Assembly: GCF_019774615.1 (NCBI RefSeq) | Contig: NZ_CP081496.1 | Span: 5,270,001 to 5,334,000 of the forward strand | Length of the DNA: 64,000 nt | Direction: 5' to 3' | Source of the DNA: Streptomyces sp. BHT-5-2 | GTDB lineage: Bacteria > Actinomycetota > Actinomycetes > Streptomycetales > Streptomycetaceae | Part shown: piece by piece, positions 30,563-38,978 of the stretch | How positions within the stretch are numbered: the stretch's first letter is position 1 | How the letters are laid out: the number at the start of each line of letters is the position of its first letter | The notes under the pieces: generated by a model | Told to the model about the DNA's origin: nothing | The model's database searches: none | The model's input: the letters and a program-made list of their open reading frames with translations, nothing else | Program-made: the position numbers and the translations under genes

Positions 30563-31108
30563 CTACTCCGGCCAGGCAGCGGCCAGCATCGACCGGGTGT
30601 CGGCGAGGAGTTGGGGCAGCACCTTGGTGTGCCCGACCACCGGCATGAAGTTGGTGTCACCGCCCCAGCGGGGGACGACGTGCTGGTGGAGGTGGGCGGC
30701 GATACCGGCGCCGGCCACGCTCCCCTGGTTCATCCCGATGTTGAAGCCGTGCGCCCCGGAGGCGGTGCGCAGCGCCACCATCGCCCGCTTGGTGAAGTCC
30801 GCCAGCTCCGCGGTCTCCCGCTCGTCGAGCTCGGTGTAGTCGGCGACATGGCGGAACGGGACGACCATGAGGTGCCCGCCGTTGTACGGATAGAGGTTGA
30901 GCACCGCGTACACCCGCTTGCCGCGGGCGACGACGAGGCCGTCCTCGTCCGACTTCGAGGGAATGGTGCAGAACGGACAGCCGTCGTCGGCGCCCGGGCC
31001 GCTCGGCTTGTTCTCCCCCTGGATGTAGGCCATCCGGTGGGGCGTCCACAGGCGCTGGAAGGCGTCCTGGGTCCCGACTCCGATCTGCTGTTCCGGCTCG
31101 CTTGTCAT
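30563..31108 (-). CDS. HIT-family hydrolase/phosphorylase (AP4A-type)
   Basis: A 181-aa cytosolic histidine-triad protein. The triad HLHQHVVPRW is near residue 135, preceded by GFNIGMNQGSVAGAGI. The CPFCTIPSK motif near residue 40 may bind zinc. This group hydrolyses or phosphorolyses dinucleoside polyphosphates. I chose the ATG at 31108 (MTSEPEQQIG), the sequence conserved in streptomycetes, over the ATG at 31120. It sits beyond thrS, as commonly seen in the thrS-HIT-pgsA order of actinobacteria, although here pgsA is 6 kb away. Confidence 0.92.
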   Translation of the reverse strand: MTSEPEQQIGVGTQDAFQRLWTPHRMAYIQGENKPSGPGADDGCPFCTIPSKSDEDGLVVARGKRVYAVLNLYPYNGGHLMVVPFRHVADYTELDERETAELADFTKRAMVALRTASGAHGFNIGMNQGSVAGAGIAAHLHQHVVPRWGGDTNFMPVVGHTKVLPQLLADTRSMLAAAWPE

Positions 31109-31206
31109 ACGGGCCAGCATATTGCTTCGCCGTTCGGCGGCGGGCCGTTGGGGCGGGCCTCATCGGGCACCCCGCGCGAAGGCCCCGGGGAGCGGATGCT
31201 CTCCCG

Positions 31207-31293
31207 GGGCCCAACCCCGCTTACGCGGGGACAACGGCACCTTGGCCTTGTGCGCCTTCCGAATCGGATCACCCCCGCTTACGCGGGGCACAC
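31207..31293. CRISPR. Two-unit CRISPR-like remnant (type I-E-like repeats)
   Basis: Two units at 31207-31235 and 31265-31293 share the 16-base palindromic core CCCCGCTTACGCGGGG. The second has the look of a 29-base type I-E repeat, with CGGATCAC before and CACAC after the core. The first unit is degenerate outside the core. The unique interval is 29 bases and the period is 58, close to the 61 expected. No cas gene is in the window. The cores are also short hairpins and may act as thrS terminators, since the second unit ends one base before the thrS stop codon. Confidence 0.45.
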
Positions 31294-31294
31294 C

Positions 31295-33277
31295 TCACAG
31301 CTGAATCCGGCGCTCCACCACATCAACGAGCTTCCGCAATGCCTCGTCACGCGGGATGCCGTTCTCCTGCGACCCGTCGCGGTAGCGGAAAGACACCGCC
31401 CCGGCCGCCATGTCCTCATCACCCGCGAGGATCATGAACGGCACCTTGCTGCGCTGAGCGTTCCTGATCTTCTTCTGCATCCGGTCCGAGGAGGAGTCCA
31501 CCTCGACCCGCAGCCCCTTGGCCTTCGCCTCCGCGGCGAACTCCGCCAGGTACGGGACGTGGGCGTCGCCGATCGGGATGCAGGTGGCCTGCACCGGGGC
31601 CAGCCACGCCGGGAAGGCACCCGCGTAGTGCTCCAGCAGCACCGCGAAGAACCGCTCGATGGAGCCGAACAGCGCCCGGTGGATCATGACGGGCTGCTGC
31701 TTGGAGCCGTCCGCCGCGGTGTACTCCAGGCCGAAGCGGGCGGGCTGCTGGAAGTCGACCTGGATCGTCGACATCTGCCAGGACCGGCCGATGGCGTCCT
31801 TCGCCTGCACCGAGATCTTCGGGCCGTAGAACGCGGCGCCGCCCGGGTCCGGGACCAGCGGCAGCCCCTGCTTCTCGGCCGCCTGGCGCAGCGCCTCGGT
31901 GGCCTCCTCCCACTCCGCGTCCTCGCCGATGAACTTGTCGGACTCCGGGTCGCGGGTGGAGAGTTCCAGCTCGAAGTCGTTCAGGCCGTAGTCGCGCAGC
32001 AGGTCCAGGACGAAGGTCAGCAGGCTGTCCAGCTCGTCCGGCATCTGCTCCTTGGTGCAGTAGATGTGCGAGTCGTCCTGGGTGAAGCCGCGGGCCCGGG
32101 TCAGACCGTGCACCACGCCCGACTTCTCGTAGCGGTACACCGTGCCGAACTCGAAGAGCCGCAGCGGGAGTTCGCGGTACGAGCGGCCGCGGGCCTTGAA
32201 GATCAGGTTGTGCATGGGGCAGTTCATCGCCTTGAGGCGGTAGTTCTGCCCGTCGAACTCCAGCGGCGGGAACATCGCCTCGCCGTAGTTCGGCAGGTGC
32301 CCCGAGGTCTCGAAGAGGGCTTCCTTGGTGATGTGCGGGGTGTTCACGAACTCGTAGTCCGACAGCTCGTGCCGCTTGCGGGAGTAGTCCTCCATCACCC
32401 GGCGGACGACACCGCCCTTGGGGTGGAAGACCGCGAGGCCGGAGCCCAGCTCCTCCGGGATGGAGAAGAGGTCCAGCTCGGCACCGAGCTTGCGGTGGTC
32501 GCGCTTCTCGGCCTCGGCGAGGAAGTCCAGGTACGCCTTGAGCTCGTCCTTGGTCGGCCAGGCGGTGCCGTAGATGCGCTGGAGCTGCGGGTTCTTCTCG
32601 CTGCCGCGCCAGTAGGCGGCGGCCGACCGCATCAGCTTGAAGACCGGGATGGCGCGGGTGCTGGGCAGGTGCGGCCCGCGGCACAGGTCCTTCCAGCACA
32701 GCTCGCCGGTCTTGGCGTCGAGGTTGTCGTAGATGCTCAGCTCGCCGGCGCCGACCTCGGCGGAGGCGCCCTCGGCGGCGTCCGCGGCGGAGCCCTTGAG
32801 GCCGATCAGCTCCAGCTTGTACGGCTCGTCCGCCAGCTCGGCGCGGGCGTCCTCGTCGGTCACCACGCGGCGGGCGAACTTCTGGCCGCGCTTCTGGATC
32901 TCCTGCATCTTCTTCTCGATGCGCTTGAGATCGTCGGGGTGGAAGGGCTTCTCGACGTCGAAGTCGTAGTAGAAGCCGTCCTTGATCGGCGGGCCGATGC
33001 CGAGCTTGGCCTCGGGGAAGAGCTCCTGGACGGCCTGGGCCATCACGTGCGCGGTGGAGTGCCGCAGGATGTTCAGGCCGTCCTCGGAGGTGATCTCCAC
33101 GGGCTCGACCTCGTCGCCGTCGGCCAGCTCGTGGGTGAGGTCCTTCAGCTCACCGGCCACCCGTGCGGCCACCACGCTGCGCTCGCCCTGGAAGAGGTCG
33201 GCGGCCGTAGTGCCCGTGGTCACCACGCGTTCTTCCCGCTCGGAATCACGCTGGACGGTCACACGGACGTCTGACAC
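31295..33277 (-). CDS. thrS: Threonine--tRNA ligase
   Basis: A 660-aa class II synthetase. The TGS domain comes first ([18 protein letters not shown]), then the editing domain with [16 protein letters not shown] (zinc-binding H-x3-H), then the catalytic core with [20 protein letters not shown] and [14 protein letters not shown], and the anticodon-binding domain with [13 protein letters not shown] at the end. The GTG at 33277 is preferred because AGGAG lies seven bases upstream; the ATG six codons earlier has none. The stop abuts the CRISPR-like unit. Confidence 0.96.
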   Translation of the reverse strand: MSDVRVTVQRDSEREERVVTTGTTAADLFQGERSVVAARVAGELKDLTHELADGDEVEPVEITSEDGLNILRHSTAHVMAQAVQELFPEAKLGIGPPIKDGFYYDFDVEKPFHPDDLKRIEKKMQEIQKRGQKFARRVVTDEDARAELADEPYKLELIGLKGSAADAAEGASAEVGAGELSIYDNLDAKTGELCWKDLCRGPHLPSTRAIPVFKLMRSAAAYWRGSEKNPQLQRIYGTAWPTKDELKAYLDFLAEAEKRDHRKLGAELDLFSIPEELGSGLAVFHPKGGVVRRVMEDYSRKRHELSDYEFVNTPHITKEALFETSGHLPNYGEAMFPPLEFDGQNYRLKAMNCPMHNLIFKARGRSYRELPLRLFEFGTVYRYEKSGVVHGLTRARGFTQDDSHIYCTKEQMPDELDSLLTFVLDLLRDYGLNDFELELSTRDPESDKFIGEDAEWEEATEALRQAAEKQGLPLVPDPGGAAFYGPKISVQAKDAIGRSWQMSTIQVDFQQPARFGLEYTAADGSKQQPVMIHRALFGSIERFFAVLLEHYAGAFPAWLAPVQATCIPIGDAHVPYLAEFAAEAKAKGLRVEVDSSSDRMQKKIRNAQRSKVPFMILAGDEDMAAGAVSFRYRDGSQENGIPRDEALRKLVDVVERRIQL

Positions 33278-33380
33278 CGGTCTCTCCTGACTCATGTCTT
33301 CACTCGCGTCAGCGTTTGCTGCGCCTCCGAATCGTACCGAGCCGCAGGACCGCACCGCGAAACGGCTTCGCCCCGGCCGC

Positions 33381-34637
33381 TCAGGCATCCGCCGCCGGCC
33401 CGCCGCACACCTCGCCGTCCTCGCCGTATCCGCCGTCCCCGGTGCCCCCGGGCCCCGCGGGGTCCGTCCAGAGCGCCTTCAGCAGCCGGTCCCGGTCGGC
33501 CGGATCGACCTGTACGGGGGTGACGTCCCGGCCGCCGGTGATCCGCCGGAAGCCGCCCCGGCGCTCCAGTCGGCCGCTGACCCGGATCGGCAGCCCGGCC
33601 AGGTGCGCGTGGCCGGCGATCCGGTAGTCGTCCTCCCCCAGGGCCGCCCGCACCTGCCCCACGTCCGCCCCCGTGATCACCCGCAGCCGCACCGACCCCG
33701 GGCCGTCCGGCCGCTCCCGGCGCAGCCGTACGACGGTGCCGGTCACCCGCACCGGCAGCGACGGCTCGGCGCGGACGTAGCGCTGGGCGGCCTGCTGGAG
33801 CGCGGGAAGGTCGCCGGGCGAGAACTCGACGGGTTCCGGGCGGGCCGCGAACCCGGCCGGGGTGCCGGCCGCCGGCGACCAGGCGATGGTGATCCGCACC
33901 CCCTCCGCCCCCCGCACCAGCGCGATCAGCGCCTGTGCCAGCTCGTGGCAGACGCCCAGCCCGACCGCCGCGTCGAACGCCTCCATGCCGCCGGTGGCCC
34001 GCTGGTAGTCGGTGGCGTCCCGGGCCGCGTGCAGCGCCCGCTGGAGCCCGGCGACCGCGCCGCGCCCGGCCCGGACGGGGACGAACGCGGCCAGCCGGCG
34101 GCCGGCCGGGGCCGGACCGACCAGCACCTCGCCCAGGAAGCCGGCGGCCCGCCGCTGGTACCGGGCGCCGTAGTAGCCGGCGCGGGCATAGCTGCCGAGC
34201 GCGCCGGCCGTCAGCAGGGCGCGGGCCGCGCCGCGCAGCTGCTCCTGCGCCACCCAGTGCGCGGTCCCGGGACCGCCGTCGGGGACCTCGCGCTCCCAGC
34301 GGACCTCGTCGCTGGGCACCGCCAGCCCGACCAGCACCTCGCGGGCCGAGGGCGCGGCGCTCCGCTCCAGCGCCGCCAGCGCCTCGGCCAGCAGCTCGGC
34401 GCTGTCGGGGAACCGGCGGTCGTGCGGCACCAGCAGGCTGGTGCCGGCCGCCCCGTCCGGTGGGGTCCAGCGGGCGCAGCGGCCGACCGCCGCGCCCCGG
34501 CGCCGCCAGCCGTGCCGGGCCAGCAGGGCGCCGAGCACCGCCGGATCGAGCCGTGCGGGGTCCGGCGGCGGCGCACCGTAATCGTCGGTGGGGCCGTAGT
34601 CGTCGGTCGGGCCGTGGTCGTCGGTCAGCCGGTCCAT
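33381..34637 (-). CDS. Conserved protein of unknown function, coupled to DUF4365 gene
   Basis: A 418-aa soluble protein that I do not recognise. It starts with a hexapeptide repeated three times (GPTDDY type, encoded by an 18-base tandem repeat). The N-terminal half has [20 protein letters not shown] and [20 protein letters not shown]. The C-terminal half (about 280-390) is beta-rich with [34 protein letters not shown] and [16 protein letters not shown], suggestive of an OB-like or beta-barrel fold but not diagnostic. Its ATG overlaps the DUF4365 stop by one base (TGATG), so the pair is made together. thrS follows 103 bases downstream. Confidence 0.72.
   Translation of the reverse strand: MDRLTDDHGPTDDYGPTDDYGAPPPDPARLDPAVLGALLARHGWRRRGAAVGRCARWTPPDGAAGTSLLVPHDRRFPDSAELLAEALAALERSAAPSAREVLVGLAVPSDEVRWEREVPDGGPGTAHWVAQEQLRGAARALLTAGALGSYARAGYYGARYQRRAAGFLGEVLVGPAPAGRRLAAFVPVRAGRGAVAGLQRALHAARDATDYQRATGGMEAFDAAVGLGVCHELAQALIALVRGAEGVRITIAWSPAAGTPAGFAARPEPVEFSPGDLPALQQAAQRYVRAEPSLPVRVTGTVVRLRRERPDGPGSVRLRVITGADVGQVRAALGEDDYRIAGHAHLAGLPIRVSGRLERRGGFRRITGGRDVTPVQVDPADRDRLLKALWTDPAGPGGTGDGGYGEDGEVCGGPAADA
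34576..34629. repeat. 18-base tandem repeat, three copies
   Basis: Three units of the form CCGTAGTCGTCGGTCGGG lie inside the start of the 33381-34637 gene and encode three GPTDDY-like hexapeptides. Copies differ by one to three bases. It is likely a slippage-generated, variable-length segment. Confidence 0.8.
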
Positions 34638-35224
34638 CAGGGTCTCCCTCCCGCCCCGACCCGCGTCATGATCTCGCGCAGCGCACGGTCGTCGAAGATC
34701 CGCGTGGTCGGGATCCGCACGGTGGTCCTGCGCCGGCCGGTCACCGGATGGCCGGCGAGGTTGATCCAGTAGCAGCAGTGCCGCAGTTCGAGGTGGTCGT
34801 GCCCGGCCCGCAGCCAGTCGTCCGGATCCCGCGGGACGAGCATCACGACGAGGATCTTGTGCACCGCCACCGGAGTGCGGGCCAGCTTGACCAGGTGGTC
34901 GTTGTCGAGCGTGAAGCCGAAGGTGGGCCCGGGCGGGCGCGGGGCGGTCTGGTAGGTGCACTTGAGCTGCACCTTGATGGTCACCTCGTCGTCGACGGTG
35001 TGGCCGGGCGCGGCATGGCTGACGTGCCAGTCGATTCCGTTGTCCGGGAAAGGCTGTGCCAGTGAGCACCCGGAGGCGGCGGCGACCGCGTGCAGGTAGC
35101 CCACCTGGAGGGTTTCCATGCAGGCGGTGGTGGCCAGGCCACCGCGCCGCGGGGTGAGGGAGGGCCGGGGGTACCGCCCGCTTGCGGGGGACAGCCCGCC
35201 CGGTTCGGGCTGCGCGAGGGTCAT
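34637..35224 (-). CDS. DUF4365 nuclease-like protein
   Basis: A 195-aa protein with a DUF4365 domain, a member of the PD-(D/E)XK nuclease-like clan. It shows METLQVGYLHAVAAASGC, then PFPDNGIDWHVSH with the acidic residue in GID, and VTIKVQLKCTYQT, which supplies the Q-x-K half of the active site about 25 residues later. The C-terminal region is KILVVMLVPRDPDDWLRAG and HCCYWINLAGHP. The ATG at 35224 has GGAAGG eight bases upstream. It is coupled to the next gene. DUF4365 domains are often found in defence or mobile contexts, but here both neighbours are housekeeping genes. Confidence 0.78.
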   Translation of the reverse strand: MTLAQPEPGGLSPASGRYPRPSLTPRRGGLATTACMETLQVGYLHAVAAASGCSLAQPFPDNGIDWHVSHAAPGHTVDDEVTIKVQLKCTYQTAPRPPGPTFGFTLDNDHLVKLARTPVAVHKILVVMLVPRDPDDWLRAGHDHLELRHCCYWINLAGHPVTGRRRTTVRIPTTRIFDDRALREIMTRVGAGGRP

Positions 35225-35450
35225 CGCGGATGCCTTCCGGGCCGTGCCGAATCGATGTGTCCGGGCGGCGGGGGCGGAGCCCGGCGTGGGAAGCCGCCGG
35301 ACCGCGCGGTGCGCGCCGTCCCGTCCTCTGTGGTTGTCTCCGCGTCAAGCGGCCCGCAAACAAGGGCGGTTCGAGCCGTCCTCACCCCGGGTATCACCAG
35401 CTCGGGTGACGTGCACCGTCATCCCCCGTACGACCGCGAGGAGTTGGATG

Positions 35451-36176
35451 ATGCCGCGCTGGTATGACGGTCCACTTGCCGCCTTCGACACCGAGACGAC
35501 GGGCATCGACGTCGAGCGCGATCGCATCGTCTCCGCCGCCCTGGTCGTCCAGGAGACCCCGCGCGCCGCCCCGCGCATCACCCGCTGGCTGGTCAACCCC
35601 GGGGTGGAGATACCGGAGGCCGCGACGGCGGTGCACGGCCTGACGGCCGATCACCTCGCGCGGCACGGCCGCTGGCCGGCACCGGTACTGGAGGAGGTGG
35701 CCCGCGCGCTGGCCGCCCAGGCGGTGGCCGGCCGCCCGCTGGTGGTGATGAACGCCCCGTTCGACCTGACGCTGCTGGAGCGGGAGTTGAAGCGCCACCG
35801 CGCCAGCTCCCTGAACGCCTATCTGGGCGCACACCCGCTGCACGTCCTCGACCCCCGCGTCCTGGACAAGCACCTGGACCGCTACCGCAAGGGCCGCCGC
35901 ACCCTCACGGACCTGTGCGCGCACTACGAGATCGAGCTGACCGACGCCCATGAGGCGGCCGCGGACGCGGTGGCCGCGCTGCGGGTGGTCCGGGAGCTGG
36001 GCCGGCGCTTCGCCGCCCGGCTGGAGGGCCTTCAGCCCGCCGAGCTGCACACCCGGCAGGCGGTCTGGCACGCGGCCCAGGCCCGCGGCCTCCAGGCGTG
36101 GTTCGCCCGCAGCGGCACCCCCGAGCCCGTCGACCCGCACTGGCCCCTGCGACCGGAACTCCCCGCCGCGGCCTGA
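35451..36176 (+). CDS. DEDDh 3'-5' exonuclease (DnaQ-like)
   Basis: A 241-aa exonuclease of the epsilon-subunit/RNase T fold. ExoI is FDTETTGID near residue 12, ExoII NAPFDLTLLER near 99, and ExoIII HEAAADAVAA near 166, so the DEDDh residues are all seen. Between them YRKGRRTLTDLCAHYEIELT is typical. The second of two adjacent ATG codons is taken because GAGGAG (35438-35443) is then seven bases away. It could proofread or trim DNA ends; no polymerase domain is attached. Confidence 0.92.
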   Translation: MPRWYDGPLAAFDTETTGIDVERDRIVSAALVVQETPRAAPRITRWLVNPGVEIPEAATAVHGLTADHLARHGRWPAPVLEEVARALAAQAVAGRPLVVMNAPFDLTLLERELKRHRASSLNAYLGAHPLHVLDPRVLDKHLDRYRKGRRTLTDLCAHYEIELTDAHEAAADAVAALRVVRELGRRFAARLEGLQPAELHTRQAVWHAAQARGLQAWFARSGTPEPVDPHWPLRPELPAAA

Positions 36177-36266
36177 TTCCCCCTCGGAAATTCCGGCGGA
36201 ATTCCCAACTCCGCTGCAACCGAACCGAATTGACTGTTCGTGAAGTGCCACTGCCGGCACACCGAC

Positions 36267-36303
36267 AAAAAAAGAACCGGACCGTCTTCCGACGGTCCGG
36301 TTC
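36267..36303 (-). terminator. Intrinsic terminator of tRNA-Val(CAC) copy 1
   Basis: A perfect 13-bp stem (GAACCGGACCGTC with its complement, TTCC loop) at 36274-36303, followed on the minus strand by seven T residues. This is one of the few classical U-tract terminators in the window. Confidence 0.85.
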
Positions 36304-36313
36304 ATGATCCCGG

Positions 36314-36385
36314 TGGGCGATACTGGGTTCGAACCAGTGACCTCTTCGGTGTGAACGAAGCGCTCTCCCACTGAGCTAATCGCCC
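36314..36385 (-). tRNA. tRNA-Val (CAC), copy 1
   Basis: A 72-base cloverleaf. Acceptor GGGCGAT pairs with ATCGCCC, discriminator A, no encoded CCA. The anticodon arm is CTTCG-TTCACAC-CGAAG, anticodon CAC. The T-arm has GGTTCGAACCC. An identical copy lies at 37024-37095. Confidence 0.97.
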
Positions 36386-36420
36386 GGGTCCCCGCGAGGT
36401 TTCCCCCGCGAACGACCTGA

Positions 36421-36450
36421 ACAATACAGGCCGCCAGGCCCTTCCATCAA
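36421..36450 (-). promoter_or_regulatory. Candidate promoter of tRNA-Val(CAC) copy 1
   Basis: Minus-strand TTGATG (36445-36450), an 18-base spacer, then TATTGT (36421-36426). The implied start is about 28 bases ahead of the mature tRNA. It overlaps the intergenic tail of the SRPBCC gene. Confidence 0.45.
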
Positions 36451-36466
36451 ATTCCGTTCCGGACCC

Positions 36467-36937
36467 TCACCCACGGGCCAGCCAGGCCGCCAGCCCGCGC
36501 CGCCCGGCCCGCATCATCAGCACGTGGTTGAGCCGGAACAGCGGCCGCCCCAGCAGCACCCAGCGCCGCAACCCCGGCTTGCGCACCTCCACGTCCTGCT
36601 CGAACACCGCCCGGGTGCCGCCCTCGCCGGGCACGATCGTCCACCGCGCCCAGCCGGCCAGGTCCCCGCGCATCCCGATTTCCAGCACCCCGGCACCCGG
36701 GTCCCGCCGGGTCTCGCTGGCCACCACGACCAGGTCGTACGGCAGGAAGGACCGGAAGCGCGCGATACCGCTGCGCTCGTCGAGCGAGGCGACCTCGCGC
36801 ACCTGCGGCCACCAGCGGGGATACGCCTCGACCCGCTCCAGCACCGCATAGACGACGGTGGGCGGGGCGTTCAGCAGCCAGACGCTGCGGAAGCGGTAGC
36901 GGTGCAGACGGCACGGCCGGCGTGACGTGTCGGGCAT
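36467..36937 (-). CDS. SRPBCC-family protein (polyketide cyclase/START-like)
   Basis: A 156-aa helix-grip protein of the SRPBCC superfamily, which binds hydrophobic ligands. Visible are FRSVWLLNAPPTVVYAVLER, AYPRWWPQVREV and a C-terminal GRPLFRLNHVLMMRAGRRGL. Ligand and role are unknown; no polyketide genes are nearby. It stands alone between two identical tRNA-Val genes on the same strand. The start is ATG 36937 (MPDTSRRP) with a weak leader; the longer frame reads the tRNA itself. Confidence 0.82.
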   Translation of the reverse strand: MPDTSRRPCRLHRYRFRSVWLLNAPPTVVYAVLERVEAYPRWWPQVREVASLDERSGIARFRSFLPYDLVVVASETRRDPGAGVLEIGMRGDLAGWARWTIVPGEGGTRAVFEQDVEVRKPGLRRWVLLGRPLFRLNHVLMMRAGRRGLAAWLARG

Positions 36938-36986
36938 GATCCCAGTGTGCGCCCCGACGCCCCGGGAAAGGCCCAACAACCGCGAA

Positions 36987-37012
36987 GGCCCGGAGACTTG
37001 AGTCTCCGGGCC
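36987..37012 (-). terminator. Hairpin after tRNA-Val(CAC) copy 2
   Basis: GGCCCGGAGACT and AGTCTCCGGGCC form a perfect 12-bp stem with a two-base turn, just past the tRNA on the minus strand. There is no T-tract. Confidence 0.65.
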
Positions 37013-37023
37013 GTCGTCCGGGG

Positions 37024-37095
37024 TGGGCGATACTGGGTTCGAACCAGTGACCTCTTCGGTGTGAACGAAGCGCTCTCCCACTGAGCTAATCGCCC
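37024..37095 (-). tRNA. tRNA-Val (CAC), copy 2
   Basis: Identical over all 72 bases to the copy at 36314-36385, same strand, about 710 bases apart. The anticodon is CAC. An upstream TAATGT at about 37110-37115 may be its -10 box. Confidence 0.97.
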
Positions 37096-37472
37096 GGGCG
37101 CACCGCCAACATTACCGCACGTCGGAGGCGCTCCCGACCACGGCGGCGGCCCCGGCCAATCTTGCGCCGGCACGGACCGGCCGGCCCCGCACCCTCGTCC
37201 GTGCACCGAGGCCAGGAGCCCGGCACGCCGAGCCGACGGAGATCATCGCGAAGCGCTCCCCGCTCCATTACTCTGCGTATTCGTGCCGCCCACGCAACGG
37301 ACATGATCCGCTGGCCGAAATACCGCCGGGGACGATCACGCAATCCGCCGTAAGAGGTATCTGAAGCCACCCAAAACCGGCAGAGGGGTTTACAACGGCA
37401 CCGTAGGTGGCATGTCGATTTCGCCGACGTGCGAATCCCCGAGCGCACACTGAGCGAAAGGCCCTGGCGCTT
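37096..37472. other. Gene-free region between tRNA-Val copy 2 and ssgB
   Basis: This 377-base stretch holds the divergent promoters of tRNA-Val and ssgB. ssgB expression in S. coelicolor is reported to depend on the stress sigma factor SigH. GTTTAC at 37388-37393 resembles a SigH -35 element, but the matching -10 (GGTGGC, 37406-37411) is poor, so I do not assign it. I see no further gene. Confidence 0.4.
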
Positions 37473-37886
37473 ATGAACACCACGGTCAGCTGCGAGCTGC
37501 ACCTGCGCCTCGTTGTGTCGAGCGAGTCCTCACTGCCTGTACCCGCGGGCCTGCGGTATGACACGGCCGATCCGTATGCCGTGCACGCCACCTTCCACAC
37601 CGGAGCCGAGGAAACGGTTGAGTGGGTCTTCGCCCGCGACCTCCTCGCGGAGGGCCTGCACCGGCCCACGGGCACCGGAGACGTCCGCGTCTGGCCGTCC
37701 CGGAGCCACGGACAGGGCGTCGTCTGCATCGCCCTGAGCTCCCCGGAGGGGGAAGCCCTCCTGGAGGCCCCGGCGCGGGCGCTGGAATCCTTCCTGAAGC
37801 GAACGGACGCCGCCGTACCGCCCGGTACGGAGCACCGGCACTTCGATCTCGACACCGAGCTCTCCCACATCCTGGCGGAGAGCTGA
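37473..37886 (+). CDS. ssgB: Sporulation-specific cell division regulator SsgB
   Basis: A 137-aa SsgA-like protein. The sequence MNTTVSCELHLRLVVSSESS and on through YDTADPYAVHATFHTGAEET to DLDTELSHILAES is that of SsgB, which is nearly invariant in streptomycetes. SsgB recruits FtsZ to future septation sites in aerial hyphae together with SsgA, so it is a marker of sporulating actinobacteria. The ATG at 37473 is the known start, and the in-frame extension upstream is basic and lacks a ribosome site. Confidence 0.97.
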   Translation: MNTTVSCELHLRLVVSSESSLPVPAGLRYDTADPYAVHATFHTGAEETVEWVFARDLLAEGLHRPTGTGDVRVWPSRSHGQGVVCIALSSPEGEALLEAPARALESFLKRTDAAVPPGTEHRHFDLDTELSHILAES

Positions 37887-38110
37887 GACGCAGTACGCAC
37901 ACTTTCCGCATCCATCCGCTCACGCTTGCGACCGTCCGACTCGGGGAGACGGCGCAGGACCGACAAGTTCACACGGCACACTTCGGCGCCGTCGCCGCGG
38001 ACCACCGCGGGGACGGCGCCGAGGCTTGTCCCAGGCGCTAGAGTCGGCGACCACTCGCCAACGACACCGGGGCGGCACCGGCCGACCCCACCCGGCCAGG
38101 GAGCGGAACC

Positions 38111-38677
38111 GTGCTGATCACCCATGACACCCGGTGCGCGCTGGACGCGGTCGTCGACCTGCTGAACACCGCGCCCGAGGGGGACTCCCCCGGCGCCCCG
38201 GACAGCCTGACCGACCTCGCGACGCTCGCGGAGTTCGTCCGGCGCAACCAGGTCAGCGACGTGGGCTCCCTCGGGCCGGGCGACCTGGCGGCCGTGCGGG
38301 CCGTCCGGGCGCGCTTCGCGGAGATCTTCGCGGCCGGCGACGACCGCACCGCGGCCGCCCGGCTGAACACACTGGTGGCTTCGGCGGGCACCACCCCGCA
38401 GCTGACCGACCACGACGGCTACAACTGGCACGTCCACTACTTCGCACCCGGCGCCTCGGTCGCCGAGCACCTGGCCGCGGACGGCGGGATGGCGCTGGCC
38501 TTCATCCTCGTCGCCGGGGAGCGCGAGCGGCTGCGGCGCTGCGAGGCACCGGACTGCCGGCACGCCTTCGTCGACCTCTCCCGGAACCGCTCGCGGCGCT
38601 ACTGCGACAGCCGGACCTGCGGGAACCGGCTGCACGTCGCGGCGTACCGCGCCCGGCGGCGGGAAGCGGCGGGCTGA
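38111..38677 (+). CDS. ABATE/CGNR zinc-finger transcriptional regulator
   Basis: A 188-aa probable DNA-binding protein. The N-terminal ABATE stress-sensing domain begins with ALDAVVDLLNTAP and includes LATLAEFVRRNQVSD. The C-terminal CGNR zinc finger is clear: RRCEAPDCRHAFVDLSRN then YCDSRTCGNRLHVAAYRARR, with four cysteines. The start is GTG 38111; GGAGCGG lies about six bases upstream. TAGAGT at 38039-38044 is a possible -10. Target genes are unknown. Confidence 0.9.
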   Translation: MLITHDTRCALDAVVDLLNTAPEGDSPGAPDSLTDLATLAEFVRRNQVSDVGSLGPGDLAAVRAVRARFAEIFAAGDDRTAAARLNTLVASAGTTPQLTDHDGYNWHVHYFAPGASVAEHLAADGGMALAFILVAGERERLRRCEAPDCRHAFVDLSRNRSRRYCDSRTCGNRLHVAAYRARRREAAG

Positions 38678-38754
38678 GCGACGGCGGCCGGGGCCGGGCA
38701 CACGGCGGGCGCCGGATGCCCGTACGCCGCGACCGGACCGACCCGTGCCGGGCG

Positions 38755-38910
38755 TCAGAGGATGTACAGGTCGTGTACCGCGCCTAGGAGGAGCAGCAGG
38801 CCGATCACGGCCAGGAAGAGCATCAGCGGCGGCTGGGACAGCGCGAACAGGCAACCGCGGGGCTCGGGGGACGTGGCGTCGTCTTGGGCGAGGGCGCACT
38901 CATCGTTCAT
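38755..38910 (-). CDS. Small single-span membrane protein (51 aa)
   Basis: A short gene reading MNDECALAQDDATSPEPRG, then a hydrophobic helix (LMLFLAVIGLLLLLGAVHDL) and the end YIL-stop. Acidic N-terminus, one membrane span near the C-terminus, no long tail. The clean start-to-stop frame, the sharply hydrophobic segment and the lack of another gene on the opposite strand argue that it is real; the ribosome site GCGCGAG is modest. Function unknown. The next minus-strand gene upstream is also a membrane protein. Confidence 0.65.
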   Translation of the reverse strand: MNDECALAQDDATSPEPRGCLFALSQPPLMLFLAVIGLLLLLGAVHDLYIL

Positions 38911-38978
38911 CTCGCGCGCATCATCGCGCAGATGATCGGCCCGGAACCCGCAATGGGCCGCTCAGCAGCGGGAGTTCA

